Shown here piece by piece: positions 11,611-22,149 of a stretch of 64,000 nucleotides of DNA (position 1 is its first letter; each line of letters begins with the position of its first letter). The DNA is taken from NCBI RefSeq assembly GCF_030272615.1, contig NC_081410.1:571163152-571227151 (forward strand), in the 5' to 3' direction. A model generated the notes under the pieces. That model was not told the origin of the DNA. It saw only the letters and a program-made list of their open reading frames with translations, and made no database searches. The stretch comes from Cryptomeria japonica (taxonomy: Eukaryota > Streptophyta > Pinopsida > Cupressales > Cupressaceae). The position numbers and the translations under genes are program-made.

Positions 11611-11823
11611 CACAATATCTGTAGCACTCCTTTGCCTCAGGAGAAACAAGTGGAGGCCACGGCGTCTGCAGGAGTTTGATCGCACATTCGTTGCTCATGG
11701 CTTATGCCACTTTTCTTGTTTAGTAGTTGTTTTCAATTATAGGGATAGACTTCTTTGACTCTTAGGGGGACTTAATCTTTTTACTTTGTTTTTAATTATA
11801 ACAAACTATCATAGCCTGGTGCC

Positions 11824-11831
11824 TATATATA
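11824..11831 (+). promoter_or_regulatory. TATA box of the giant LTR
   Basis: TATATATA sits about 560 bp before the LTR end. The 3' LTR has TATATGTA at the same place (35593-35600). If used, transcription would start near 11850, placing the long ORF wholly in U3. Confidence 0.5.
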
Positions 11832-12397
11832 CTTGGTTATAAGCCTTGAAAAAGGTAAGAGAATTTTGGGTGAAGATAGGACATATATTTTTGCTGTGCT
11901 ATATATTCTAGAAGAAAGATAATTTGATATGTGAATGAAATTACAACATTTTGTCTGTCTTATAAATCAGTGTATTTATGAATTGAAGTGTGAATCTCTG
12001 TGAAGATTTGATTCAATTGCATAATTTGTCATCTTTCTGATACAGTGTATGTAAATGTGCAAAAATAAAACTTTGAAATGTGTGTCTTGTCGATTTGAGG
12101 AATGAAAGTCTGTGAGCTTTTAAAAGAAAATTGTGCTTAAAAGTATTTGTGGTGTTCATTTTATGTTGGCATATGAATGCTTAAGTAGCTTTAATGCTTT
12201 TTGGTGAAACGTATGCATAGATGTTGTGGAAATTTAAGCTTATTGAAAATCATTCTTAGGGAGTTGTACCTATATGTAGAGGTTAACTATTTAAGGAGTT
12301 ATCCAGCTATTGGTGTGTGTTATCTTTTGTTTATGGGCATGCAGAAGTTAAAGAATTAAAATGTGTAAAAGAAAAATCTATTAACCAACAGATGTTT

Positions 12398-12410
12398 TGG
12401 CGACTCTGCT
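12398..12410 (+). other. Primer binding site (tRNA-Arg type)
   Basis: TGGCGACTCTGCT follows the end of the 5' LTR after a 7-base spacer. This matches the primer site used by Tat/Ogre elements, complementary to the 3' end of a plant tRNA-Arg. It fixes the element's orientation. Confidence 0.85.
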
Positions 12411-12559
12411 AGAGAGTTGATAGTAGATTAGATACAATCATAAGGTTCATAGGGTTGTCTTGTGATTATCTTAAGTATTCATATTGTGTGTATATTGAAG
12501 GGACATTCATAAATAGGTTGGAGTCAAGAAGATATACAAGGTCCTAGAGGTGTGAAGGA

Positions 12560-13700
12560 GTGTTTGATTCTGTATTTCACAAATTGCAAAATTTGAATTT
12601 TTCTGCTTCCTTTATACCTAGAAGAAGAGAAAGAAGTAGACCTCCAAGCTCCTCTCCTTTTATACCTATAGCTTCCATTTTTCATGTCCTAACTTTGCAT
12701 GGTGTTGTTCTTCCTACTGTAATTAATCCCACACCTTTGAATATTGTTTTACCCACGACTGTTAATAACCCTTGGGGGCCAGCTGTAGGGCCACTTGCTC
12801 TTGGAGAAAATTTAAATTTCTTACAGAGAGGATCAAGAGATCATTTACCCAAGTTTAGTGGTGATGGGAAGGTCACCATAGATGACCATTTGAATGCCTT
12901 CAATGTGGCTTGTGGTGTATTAGCAATCCAACTTGAAAGATGTGGCTGTAAGATTATTTGTTCAAACATTGACTAAAGTTGTTGCATATTGGTTTTACCA
13001 TTTACCTAATGGTGATATTATGAATTGGCAAGATCTCAAGACGAAATTTCAAGCTCGATTTAAATTAGTTGAGGATGAACACTCAGTTTTGGCTCAATTA
13101 TCATAATTGAAAAAGGAGATCCCTGAAACAATGAGGGATTTTGTGTCTAAGTTTGATAAGATAGTCCATAAGATTCCGACTACTCAAAGGCCCTCTGATG
13201 ATAACTTGAAGTGTTTCTTTATTAACTCAGTGCCTTCATAAATAAGTTTTTTAATAAGTAGGCAAAGAGTGCAAAATTTAGCAGCTGTAGGAAAGTGGAA
13301 GAGGGAAATTGAAACTGTTGGCCCAAAGGCATCAACCTCAACAACTATATCAGACCCTATGATTCAGAGATTGATGAGTGATGTGATAACACTCAAGAGA
13401 TAATTGTCTAGATCCAATACAACTTATCCACATATAAGTTAAGATATCCCAAGGAGATTCCCAAATCCGTCAAGAGGAACGGAAGGTAAAGCACTACAAT
13501 TACCTCCCATGCAACAAAGGCTATCTATTGAAGCACCTCCACCAAAAGATAACATGTTTATTTTTCATCTCACCAATGATCATGATGAAAGTTCTTACCC
13601 AGAGATGGTACATTATTCCTAGTTGATTGGTTCTAAGGAGGTGCTAAGTGAACCGAGTGAAGAAGAATCTTTCAGGAAGCTTGGCGACTCTAAAATCTAA
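12560..13700 (+). pseudogene. gag: Gag of the giant element
   Basis: Gag packages the genomic RNA into virus-like particles. An open stretch at 12560-12930 includes FLQRGSRDHLPKFSGDGK, the usual lead-in to a gypsy Gag core (target sequence of the form PKFSGDG...DHL). The core continues in a second frame at about 12930-13400 with WFYHLPNGDIMNW, DLKTKFQARF and MRDFVSKFDKI. At least one frameshift (near 12940) and five or more stops break it. No zinc knuckle was seen. Confidence 0.7.
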
Positions 13701-14560
13701 TTCCTGGAGTACAAGTTAGATTTAGAAAGAGGAGGTGATATTTTGGTTACTTTGGAAGATCCTTCCTATGCTGTGTGGACCAGGAATCAACAAAATGTCA
13801 AACCTCAAGGTGCTCCTTCATCTTTTGTTGTGAATCCCAAAGGTAAGGATATTATTTCCAGGTTTCATAATAATGAATTCAGACCTCAAGAACTAGAGTC
13901 ATTGAAATCTGTAGATACTAAGGGTTTGTTTGATATTGTAGAATATTGTAAATCATCTCAGATTCAAATTAGACTAGCATAATATATTAAATCAAATCCC
14001 AAGGATCTTGATAGGTTGGCTAGGTTTGTGAAAGGAAATAATGCATATGTATAAGCTGACATGATACAAGAATCAGTTAATGCTACATTGCCCTCCCAAG
14101 GAGATGTGTCAACTCATCCTATTGCCCATGAAGCTTCCCCTAAAATAGTTGCCCATCAAGTGGATGATATGTTGTCTATCCCTGAATCAAAACTTGAGCC
14201 TTTTTGTATATCTTTTATCATAAATGGTCATAAACTAAATAATTGTATTATAGACTTAGGTGCCCCAGACAACATCATGCCATCTGCAGTAGAAAAGGCA
14301 TTGGGATTATCCTTAACAAAGACCTTTGGTAGGTGTTATTCGATGGACTCCAAACAAATACCCTTGTTAGGATAGATTAAAGATGCTGAAGTGGTCCTTG
14401 CTACTCATCTAGATAAAATAATTAATTTAACCATTTTGATAGCTGACATTCATGCAAGTTATGACATGTTGTTAAGTCGTACATTTTGTAGAGACCTAGT
14501 GGGTGAGATTAAGATGGATTTGTCTTAGGACACTATTCCCATAGGGAAATAGTGAGTCAT
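13700..14560 (+). pseudogene. Gag-Pro linker and retropepsin of the giant element
   Basis: Open stretches at 13743-13982 and 14061-14375 share one frame, separated by stops. The later part has FCISFIINGHKLNNC followed by IIDLGAPDNIMP (about 14250-14285), the position of a retropepsin active site. The expected D-[ST/N]-G is D-L-G here, so the active-site second residue is altered. The frame continues to about 14530 with LLSRTFCRD. Retropepsin would cut the Gag-Pol polyprotein; this copy is broken. Confidence 0.65.
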
Positions 14561-14588
14561 TTTATAGCTTGAGCCCAAATCTAAGTTC

Positions 14589-15180
14589 ATGTTTTTTCCT
14601 TCTGATGATCCAAAATCACAAATATTGTATCATGAATGTCAATTTGGGAATTATATGATCTTATTTGATAATGATGCTAGAGGAAATCTGTCACAACCTG
14701 AGGCAATGGAGGATTTATGGTTGATGGAATTCGATGGAAGTTGTGCAGCATCAGGTTCTCGAGTTGGGGTAGTTCTTATTCCTCCCTTTGGCAAACATAT
14801 TCCTTTCTCTTTCAAGTTTGAGTTCAAGAACACAAATAATACTATCGAGTATGAGGCCCTATTGTTGGGATTAGCCGAAGTGAAGAAATTAGGAGTGAAG
14901 TTGTTGCAAGTCAAGGGAGATGCAGAGTTGATTGTGAAACAAGTTAGAGGGTTGTTCAATGTAAATAATGAGAGGTTGAGGCATTACTGAAATAGAGTTT
15001 GGGATGAAATTGAGGGTTTTGATGCATTTTCTATCAAGGTTATTCCCAGAGAACAAAATTCTAAAGCCGATTCTTTGGTAGTATCAGCTTCGCTTTTGAT
15101 TCCTCATCCCGAGTTTACAATTTATACCTATCAAGTGGAATTGATATACTGACCTAGCATACCTGATAATTCAGAATTTT
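14589..15180 (+). pseudogene. Archaeal-like RNase H (aRH), placed before RT
   Basis: An open 133-codon stretch (14589-14990) contains the RNase H core in order. The first acidic residue is in MEFDGSCAASGS (Asp near residue 49). A Glu lies in TIEYEALLLGL (near residue 88), and an Asp in KGDAELIVKQV (near residue 112). A tail with AFSIKVIPREQNSKADSL (to about 15080) fits the last motif (N-x-K-A-D). This type is the second RNase H that Tat elements acquired. Here it stands between protease and RT; the order I associate with Tat elements puts it after RT and RNase H. One stop (14988) falls inside the domain. Confidence 0.75.
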
Positions 15181-15399
15181 GGTAGGTCTTTGAAAATGAC
15201 AAGCATATCAATTTTTTTTTGCATTGCACAGAAATGTTTACTGCTAGTTTCTTTGAAGGATCGGACACTGATTACAAGGAGTTTTCACAAAAATTGAGTC
15301 AAGAAATTAATGATGGATTAATATAGCTAAAAGGAAATAAGATTTCTAAAGGGTTAGTCTCTTTATAAAGTCTCTTTGATCATCATGATGTCTTTAGTA

Positions 15400-16320
15400 A
15401 GAAAAAAGATGAGCAAATTCCTACAATCCAGGATGCTAGTGGTTATGAAAGAGTTAATATTGAGGTTGAGGAGGATCATAAGTATGTTAAACTAGGAAAA
15501 TGTTGCACACATGTAGAGAAGGAAAGGTTTATAAATCTCTTGTTGGAATACAAAGACATTTTTGCATGGTGGTATGATGACCTAAAAAACTTTAGGGATA
15601 AAAAATTTCAACACCATATTCCTTTGAAGCTTGGAACAGTTCCTTTTCGGCAGAAATTAAGAAAATTTAACCCCAAAGTTGTTGAAGCTATATTTCATGA
15701 GGTAGATAAAATGTTAAAGGCTAGGATCATATATCCTATTCATCATTCCACTTGTATAGCCAACATAGTTCTAGTTCATAAGAAAAAATGGGGAAATAAG
15801 AATTTGTGTGGATTTTAGGAATTTGAATCAAGCCAGCCTGAAAGATAATTATCCATTATCTGCTATGGATCATATTTTGCAGATAGTCTTAGGCTCAGAA
15901 ATGATGTCTATGCTAGATGGATTTTCTGGTTATAATCAAATTACTGTTTCATAAAATAACTAGCACAAAACAACCTTCATCACTCCTTGGGGTACTTTCG
16001 CTTACAACAGGATGTTGTTTGGTCTAATAAATGCTAGAGAAACCTTCTAGAGAGCTATGGACTTGTCTTTTGGTCATCTGAAAGATAAAATAATTGTTAT
16101 ATACCTTGATGATTTAACTGTCTTTTTGAAGAGAAGAAAACACCCCCTAAGAGACTTGACGCGGGTATTGGAGAGATATCGAGAGCATGGAGTGTCATTG
16201 AATCCAAAGAAATCAGTGTTTAGGGTCACAAAGGGAAAATTACTTGGTCACATCATTTCTAAAAAGGGAGTTAAAGTGGATCCTGAAAGGGTAAAGGCAA
16301 TTTAGCAGCTAAGTCTACCA
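15400..16320 (+). pseudogene. Reverse transcriptase of the giant element
   Basis: RT copies the genomic RNA into DNA in the particle. The lead-in reads LLEYKDIFAWWYDDL (about 15540), the finger region ARIIYPIHHST (15722-15755), the palm MLDGFSGYNQI (15910-15945) and the catalytic motif IYLDDLTVF (YLDD near 16099-16110). The connection region SLNPKKSVF and KGKLLGHIISKKG follows. A 1-base indel near 15812 and about five TAG/TAA codons break it. Catalytic aspartates are kept. Confidence 0.8.
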
Positions 16321-16880
16321 TCTAATAGGAATGCAATCAAGTCCTTCTTTGGACAGGTGAATTTTCTGAGAATATTTGTTCTGGATTTTGCGGAGACCAC
16401 AAGATAAGTTGTGAACCTGATGAGTGAAGGTATTCAAGTGAAATGAAGAGGGGAGAAGGCATTTGAAGAGATAAAATAACCTATAGCTCAAGCACCTATG
16501 CTTGTTAATCCGGATTTTAAGAAAGATTTTATTATCTATATTGTTTTGCCTCAGAACATACTGTGTCAGGAATTTTGTTGCAAAAGAATGAAGAAAATGA
16601 AGAAGTTCCAATATCCTTCATGAGTGTTCCTCTAAAGAAACATGAATTGAAATATTCACTGATGGAGAAATAGGCATTTGTTGTTGTGAAAGATGTAAAA
16701 CAAATCAAGTACTATATTCTTCACTCCCATGCGATAGTGTATGTACCACATTCTATTGTTAAGAGAATTTTAACACAATAGGATACCGAGATGAACAATA
16801 GAGCCTCATGGGTGTCTAAGATACAAGAATTCAATCTAGACATCAAGCCAACTAAATTGGTGAGAGGAAAAGGATTGTCC
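16320..16880 (+). pseudogene. RT-linked RNase H of the giant element
   Basis: Downstream of RT the two frames read SFFGQVNFLRIFV (16338-16380), AFEEIK and PMLVNPDFKKDFIIY (16495-16545), then SFMSVPLKKHELKYSLMEK (16615-16670). These are the usual tether and RNase H blocks of plant gypsy Pol. The first catalytic Asp block is disturbed by a frameshift near 16545. It is more degenerate than the upstream aRH domain. Confidence 0.55.
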
Positions 16881-18215
16881 AAATTAATTGCAGAAAGAAA
16901 GAGTGAAGTGAATGAGGAACTGCCTTTAGTCTTATTTGTTGGGCTTCAAGACACTTGGTTCACAGACGTTGCATATTACCTGACTTATGGAGATTGTCCA
17001 GTGCACCTCTCTCCAAGAGAAAAATGGAATGTAAGATTAAAGGCTAATAAATATGTCATTTTTGATGATTTGTTGTATAGGAAGGGGTTGGATGGGACTT
17101 TCCTATGTTGCGTAGATAAGTTACTTCAAAAGCCACTATTGAAAACTTTTCATGATGAAGCCTATTGTGGTCAGTTTTCATCAACAGTAACTGCTTATTA
17201 AATTTAGAGAGATTGTTATTATTGGTTGGGTATGTTCAAGGACTCTTATGCTTGGTTAGCTAAGTGTGAAAAGTGTAAGTTTTTCATTGGGAAGTCGCAA
17301 CTGGAAACATTGCCTCTTAGACCAGTAGTTATTGATGAACCGTTTAAACAGTGGGGTTTAGATTTTCTAGGTCCATTGTCACCGACTTCAAGTGTAGGAC
17401 ATACACACATACTGACAACCACTGATTATTTCACAAAATGGGTTGAAGCCATTCCAGTGCGGAAGACAACTTCTAAGGTAGTTTGCAATTTTCTTAAAGA
17501 AAATATTCTGGTCCGTTTTGGGGTTCCCTAGAAGATTGTGGCTGATAACGCAACCAATTTATCTTCCATTGAAATCTCATTGTTTTGTTATGATCATGGG
17601 ATATCTCTAGCTCACTCTTCATATTACTACCCATAGGGTAATGGCCAGGCGGAGTCAAGCAATAAAAATATGATAAATATTATGAAGAAGCTGGTGAGTG
17701 AAAACTTCAAAGACTGGCACAAAAGGTTGTACAAAGCTCTCTGGGTGGATCACACATCTCCAAAATGAGCCATAGGGATATCACCTTTTGAACTAGTGTA
17801 TGGCATGGGAGCTCAAGCATCCCTTCCCTTAGAACTTCCAACTTCACATTTATAGACAGTTGTTGAAGATGCATATTTTCAATATTTTCTGGAGAAGAGA
17901 ATTATGCATTTAATGAGGATTGAAGAAGAGAGATAAATCGATTGATTGGATTATAGAACATCAGATGCGGGTCAAGGAAATATTTGACAGGAGAGCCAGC
18001 CCACAAAAATTTTTGCAAGGTGACCAATTTTTACTTTGGGAGAAAAGAAGAGAACCAAAAGTAGCACATGGGAAGTTTGAGTCACTCTAGAAAGGACCAT
18101 TCTTAATGAATGAGGTAAAAGGGCCTAATTATTTCAAACTACCATACCAGGATGGTAGTATTCTTCCCCTATCCTATAATACGAAGGATTTGAAATTCTA
18201 TCAATTGTAAGCAGG
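16791..18215 (+). pseudogene. Integrase of the giant element
   Basis: Integrase joins the cDNA to chromosomal DNA. Open stretches at 16791-17201 and 17226-17531 lead into one frame with stops to about 18210. The HHCC zinc region includes HDEAYCGQF (17151-17177) and CEKCKFF (17266-17286). The catalytic core has GLDFLGPL (first Asp near 17361), VADNATNL (second Asp near 17542) and GNGQAES (Glu near 17654), so D, D and E are all present. The C-terminal part LQGDQFLLWEKRREP (18016-18060) and PYQDGSILPL follows. About eight in-frame stops are present. Confidence 0.8.
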
Positions 18216-18380
18216 AGCTCCCTGCAAGTCTTTTACATAAGTCTTGTTGTGTTTGGTTAGTTATTTTGGTTTTGTTTTGTTTTTATTTCGATCCTTTTGA
18301 TTTAAGGCTTGTTTTCAAAACTAGAGATCCTGGGGTTTATGTCTTGGTCCCTTGCCATCCTAGTCCCCAGTCAAAGCCAA

Positions 18381-18654
18381 TGTTAGTCCTCCTTTCTTTT
18401 CTTTTGAGTTTCAATTCAAAATTTTTCCTTTAAATTTGATTTTCCTATTCAGTTGTATGTTTCCTTCCTTTGAACTTAAGTGATTGAACCTTGCTTTAGT
18501 TCAAAGTTCAAGTTTAATGCCCACTTTAAAGTTAGTTGTCTTCATGGCTTTGTTTCATGGTAAAGGCGAGCACTTTTTTAAAAGTTCATGTTGAACTTAA
18601 ACCTTTGAATGTTCTTGGTTCAAGGTTCAAGGTTCATAGTTGGTTGTGCGTCAG
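18381..18654 (+). repeat. 3' LTR of the giant element, first segment
   Basis: TGTTAGTCC at 18381 starts the copy. It parallels 7745-8020 closely and stops at gtcag (18650-18654), where the 8.66-kb element is inserted. No clean polypurine tract precedes it. Confidence 0.85.
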
Positions 18655-20326
18655 TGTGTAGGAGAAAAAGTGAAACTAAGCAAACATGCCCTAATCTCAC
18701 TTTCAACCACACACTTGTGGAATACGAAAGAGCCTAGAGGTATCACACAATTGGCTACTCCCTTTTGTGGAAGAGAGAGCCACGGGCCACCTATTAGGAT
18801 TTCTATTCCTTTGTTGTAATTGAAAGATAAAATGATGCAAGTTAAATCCCTAACCCAAAAGTGCAAGTATGAACTAATAACGAGATTGCAGAATTGAACT
18901 TAAGCAATGGAAAGCTGTAAACACAAGGACAAAACAAGAATGCAAATGCATACCCAGGGTTAAAATTTGAGTGAAAATGTTCAAGACGGGGGCATGGGTG
19001 CCACTGTCCTGATTCTGCCCCTGAAACTGCTCTGAAAACTGTTGTTTTGCAACCTGAAAAGCTATCGGAAATGTTGAAACTGTTGTCTGACAGAGGGACT
19101 AGGGTGCCCAGCGCCCCTGTCCCAGGGACTAGGGCACCCAGTGCCCCTGTCCTGGTAGGACTAGGGTGCCCCACACCCCTGTCCTGGTCTTTTGCTCTGA
19201 AACTTGGTGCGGAGTGCTGTCTCGGCCTGCTTTTCCCAGATTTGCAACTTGCGGCGTCGTCCGAATCCCGAAACCTGCACTTATATCTGAAAAGGGTATG
19301 GTGGGCGGCTATATAGGATTTTGCCTTAGTCAAACCCCTGCTTTTGTGATTTCCACCTCCACGAATAGCCAAGTTTTATTGTAAAAGTAATGTGTGTGCA
19401 GACCTTGTGTGTGTGCAAGATCCTAAAATGCAAGTAAGCAAACTAGAGCAACCTAGAAAGTAAACCCTAATTGCTTTTAAATGACAATGTAAATGCTCCA
19501 AATCAAGATGCAAAGTGATCTAAAGCATGAATACAAATGATATAATGAGGCTTATGCAAAGACATGAAAACAACATGAAATCATACCCAACCCCAAGGGA
19601 GGGGTACAAGCCAATCTTCAGTCGGTGATCCCTTATTGCTCTTCAATGTCTTCCAAGCCCTAAATGTATGAATGAAATTGATGAATGCTTGATGGATGGA
19701 TGTTGAATGTTGTTGAATTCTTCAAATATCTACTCTTTCGCTGCATAGAAGGTCCCTGAAACCAAAATTTTGGATCCTTTCAAATGAAGAAAGAGAGCCC
19801 TTATATATGAAACCCTAGGTCATAATTTCAACTTTTGGTCGACCTAGAGATTGAATCTCCCACCAATTTCTTGGGGTTAAGCTTTATTTTATGATTGGAT
19901 CGTGCTCCTAAAATTTTGGGAAAAATGTCCGGGACCATGTGCACTCCGGGCGCCATGGTCCTGACAACTTTTCACCAAATTTTCAGGGCCATCGAATATG
20001 ATGATTTTAGAGAGAATCCTGAAGTTACAAGTAATTTCAAGATGTTTTGACCCCCGAAATCAAGCCCCCAAGTTCAAAATAGGACCTAATTAGGGTTTTT
20101 GATTAAATGATGTATTGGAGGAATAAATGAAAAGGGCACACTTTAATGAAAGGTCCCAACTTTATGATGTGGAAGATGATGAAATAGAACCTTAGACCTA
20201 ATTAATTTGATTAATTAAGTGCTAAAGGGGAAATGTAATGCAAAATGCAAAATGTGCCAAGGCGGGTGATAAACTAGGTGTGAAATTGTACCACCCTAGC
20301 AAGTGCATACAATTTACGACGCTACA
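18655..20326 (-). repeat. Left (3') LTR of the nested gypsy-like element (1672 bp)
   Basis: It is nearly identical to 25653-27313. It contains a GC-rich minisatellite of about 30 bp (GGGACTAGGGTGCCCAGC-like) in three units at 19091-19185. A GGCGCCATGGTCC segment follows at 19948. The 176-codon minus-strand frame inside is matched in the other LTR but shows no recognisable domain. Confidence 0.88.
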
Positions 20327-20342
20327 TTTAGCCCCCACTTTA
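20327..20342 (-). other. Polypurine tract of the nested gypsy-like element
   Basis: On the minus strand TAAAGTGGGGGCTAAA ends at the first base of the 3' LTR. This is the expected plus-strand primer and confirms orientation. Confidence 0.8.
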
Positions 20343-22149
20343 GTGGTCATATGAACACTACGTGCATATGAAAGCTAAAGTACAGAAAAGTAAACATTAT
20401 TTGAAAAAGGATATATCCATAAGTTGTCAGATGAAGCCCCCAGCGGTATCTGCAGTACTCAGTTAAGAACCACAACCTACAAAACCACATGTTAGATCAC
20501 AAAATCACCTAATGCTTACTAAGGAAGGTGATGAAAATTCAAGGGTAGCTATATGCCCCCCCCTGTTCTGGCTTGCTAATTTTAGTGAGTTGAAACAGGG
20601 TATCATGTTTACCACTTCGAATTGTTAAAGAATATTGATGACAAATGCTCACAAGAAGATTTGATATGAGATCAAAAACTAATGGAGAATCATTTGGTAA
20701 GAAAGAGGACTAAATCTCAATTCCAACACAACAAAGAGTGTGAGGATTTGAGATTTCTCTAACACAAGATGAAGGATGTAAATGGAAACAAAATGCAAAG
20801 AGAAGAAAAGAAAGGAAAAAAGCATGAATACACACATTGGTGATCCATGAGAAGAATAGTGAGAGAGAAAACATGGACTTCTTGCCCCTAGATCTTGTCT
20901 AGGTGATCCATGGGAAAAAGGACATGGAAAACTAGCCCCTAGAGTCTGTCTAGGTGATCCATGTAAGGGAGGAGAGTGAGAAAGTCTAGCCTTATGCCAC
21001 TAGTTCCACTCAACCTCGTGCATGTGTGTGTAAGGGAGGTTAGAAGCACCTCATAGGAGTCTATGCCCAAGTATGCTACAACCTGTATATGTATAGTACA
21101 AAAGTGTGACATCTCGCTCTAAGAGTCTGTGCTCTGGTTCCGAGAATGACCCATTGTTCAAAAAGTGTAATGTTTATGTCATAAGCAAAGTAGAACAAGG
21201 ATACCTACCTTCATCACGAAAGAAGATACCCCAAAAATGCAACAATGTCATAGATCCAAGCAAGAGAGTTTTGCACTCATTAAGCAAGGATAAGATAGTT
21301 GAAAAGGGATATGTTGTAGTATGTGTAAAGGAGATCCTTAGAGGAGAAGAGATCTTTGTACAAAAGCCACCTATACCCGAGAGGAATTGTCTTAGACAAA
21401 TATAACATCTTCTAGAATAAGACAAAGAAGAGAATAAGAATGCAATACTTCCTTCTTTTGTGAGGTGAAAGTGATTCTTAATGAAGGATGACACTCTTTT
21501 TAACCTAGTTGGGAGAGTGAATTCATTATGGATGTATTTTACCAAGTGAAAAAGAGGTTGTAGTCAAGGATTTAAACCTCTTGTAAGAGAGAATCCTTTG
21601 AACAAACAACAACAAATGCATACAAGGCATAACATCAAGTAATAAAGTTCACACCATCCACGAAATAGGAAAAAGTGGATCCTTAGATAAAAATAAGGAA
21701 AGATCATTGCCTCCCAAGGATAAGGACAATGAGAAGGACCTACACAATCTTCTAGAGAGAGATTTAGACATAAGCAAAATGTACCACATACTCATATGAG
21801 TTCATGCAAGCAAGACATTAGTGTATGTAAAATGATTCTCACAAGAAGTGGGTAGGATAAGAAAGAGGATACACATCTTCTCCCATATCTAGGAAAAGAG
21901 GATTCTAAAGAAAAGATGATCAATATTTCCACACTATTACCCCAAAGGGAAATTTTAACCATATAAAGAAGAGATGTATGAAATCATTCTTGTCCCCATA
22001 GGAACAAGAGATAACATAGAAAATTTGGCTATTATGTAGCTTCAAAAATATGATTGCACTTTAAATTGTACCATCATGAATGACAATGAGCCCCCAGTAA
22101 ATGAGCTACCAATGTCACATAATGATAAGAAACATAATAGCCATTCATG
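20343..22149 (-). other. Non-coding 3' internal region of the nested element
   Basis: About 1.8 kb where RT and integrase would be expected. Only short frames occur, without any domain I recognise. The sequence is A-rich on + with repeated AGAAGAG/GTGATCCATG motifs (20840-20990). Confidence 0.6.

Larger units (their letters stand above)
7745..12390 (+). repeat. 5' LTR of the giant element (4646 bp)
   Basis: It starts TGTTAGTCC and ends TTAACCAACA, eight bases before the primer site. Its first 275 bp match 18381-18654, the next part matches 27314-28857 and the remainder matches 33774-36166. Together these give full-length paired LTRs. The first 400 bp are rich in GTTCAAAGTTCAAG-type short repeats. 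A long ORF relic covers 8645 to about 11610, a TATA box lies at 11824, and about 540 bp of R/U5 follow. Confidence 0.88.

Noticed and set aside
18842-19372. 176-codon minus-strand frame in the LTR of the nested element, with a longer version at 25801-26481
   Set aside because: It lies across the GC-rich minisatellite, has no recognisable domain, and its conservation is explained by the two LTRs being copies of each other.
21106-21545. 99- and 123-codon frames in the internal region of the nested element
   Set aside because: Overlapping opposite-strand frames with no domain and no match in composition to the Gag-Pro-like frame.
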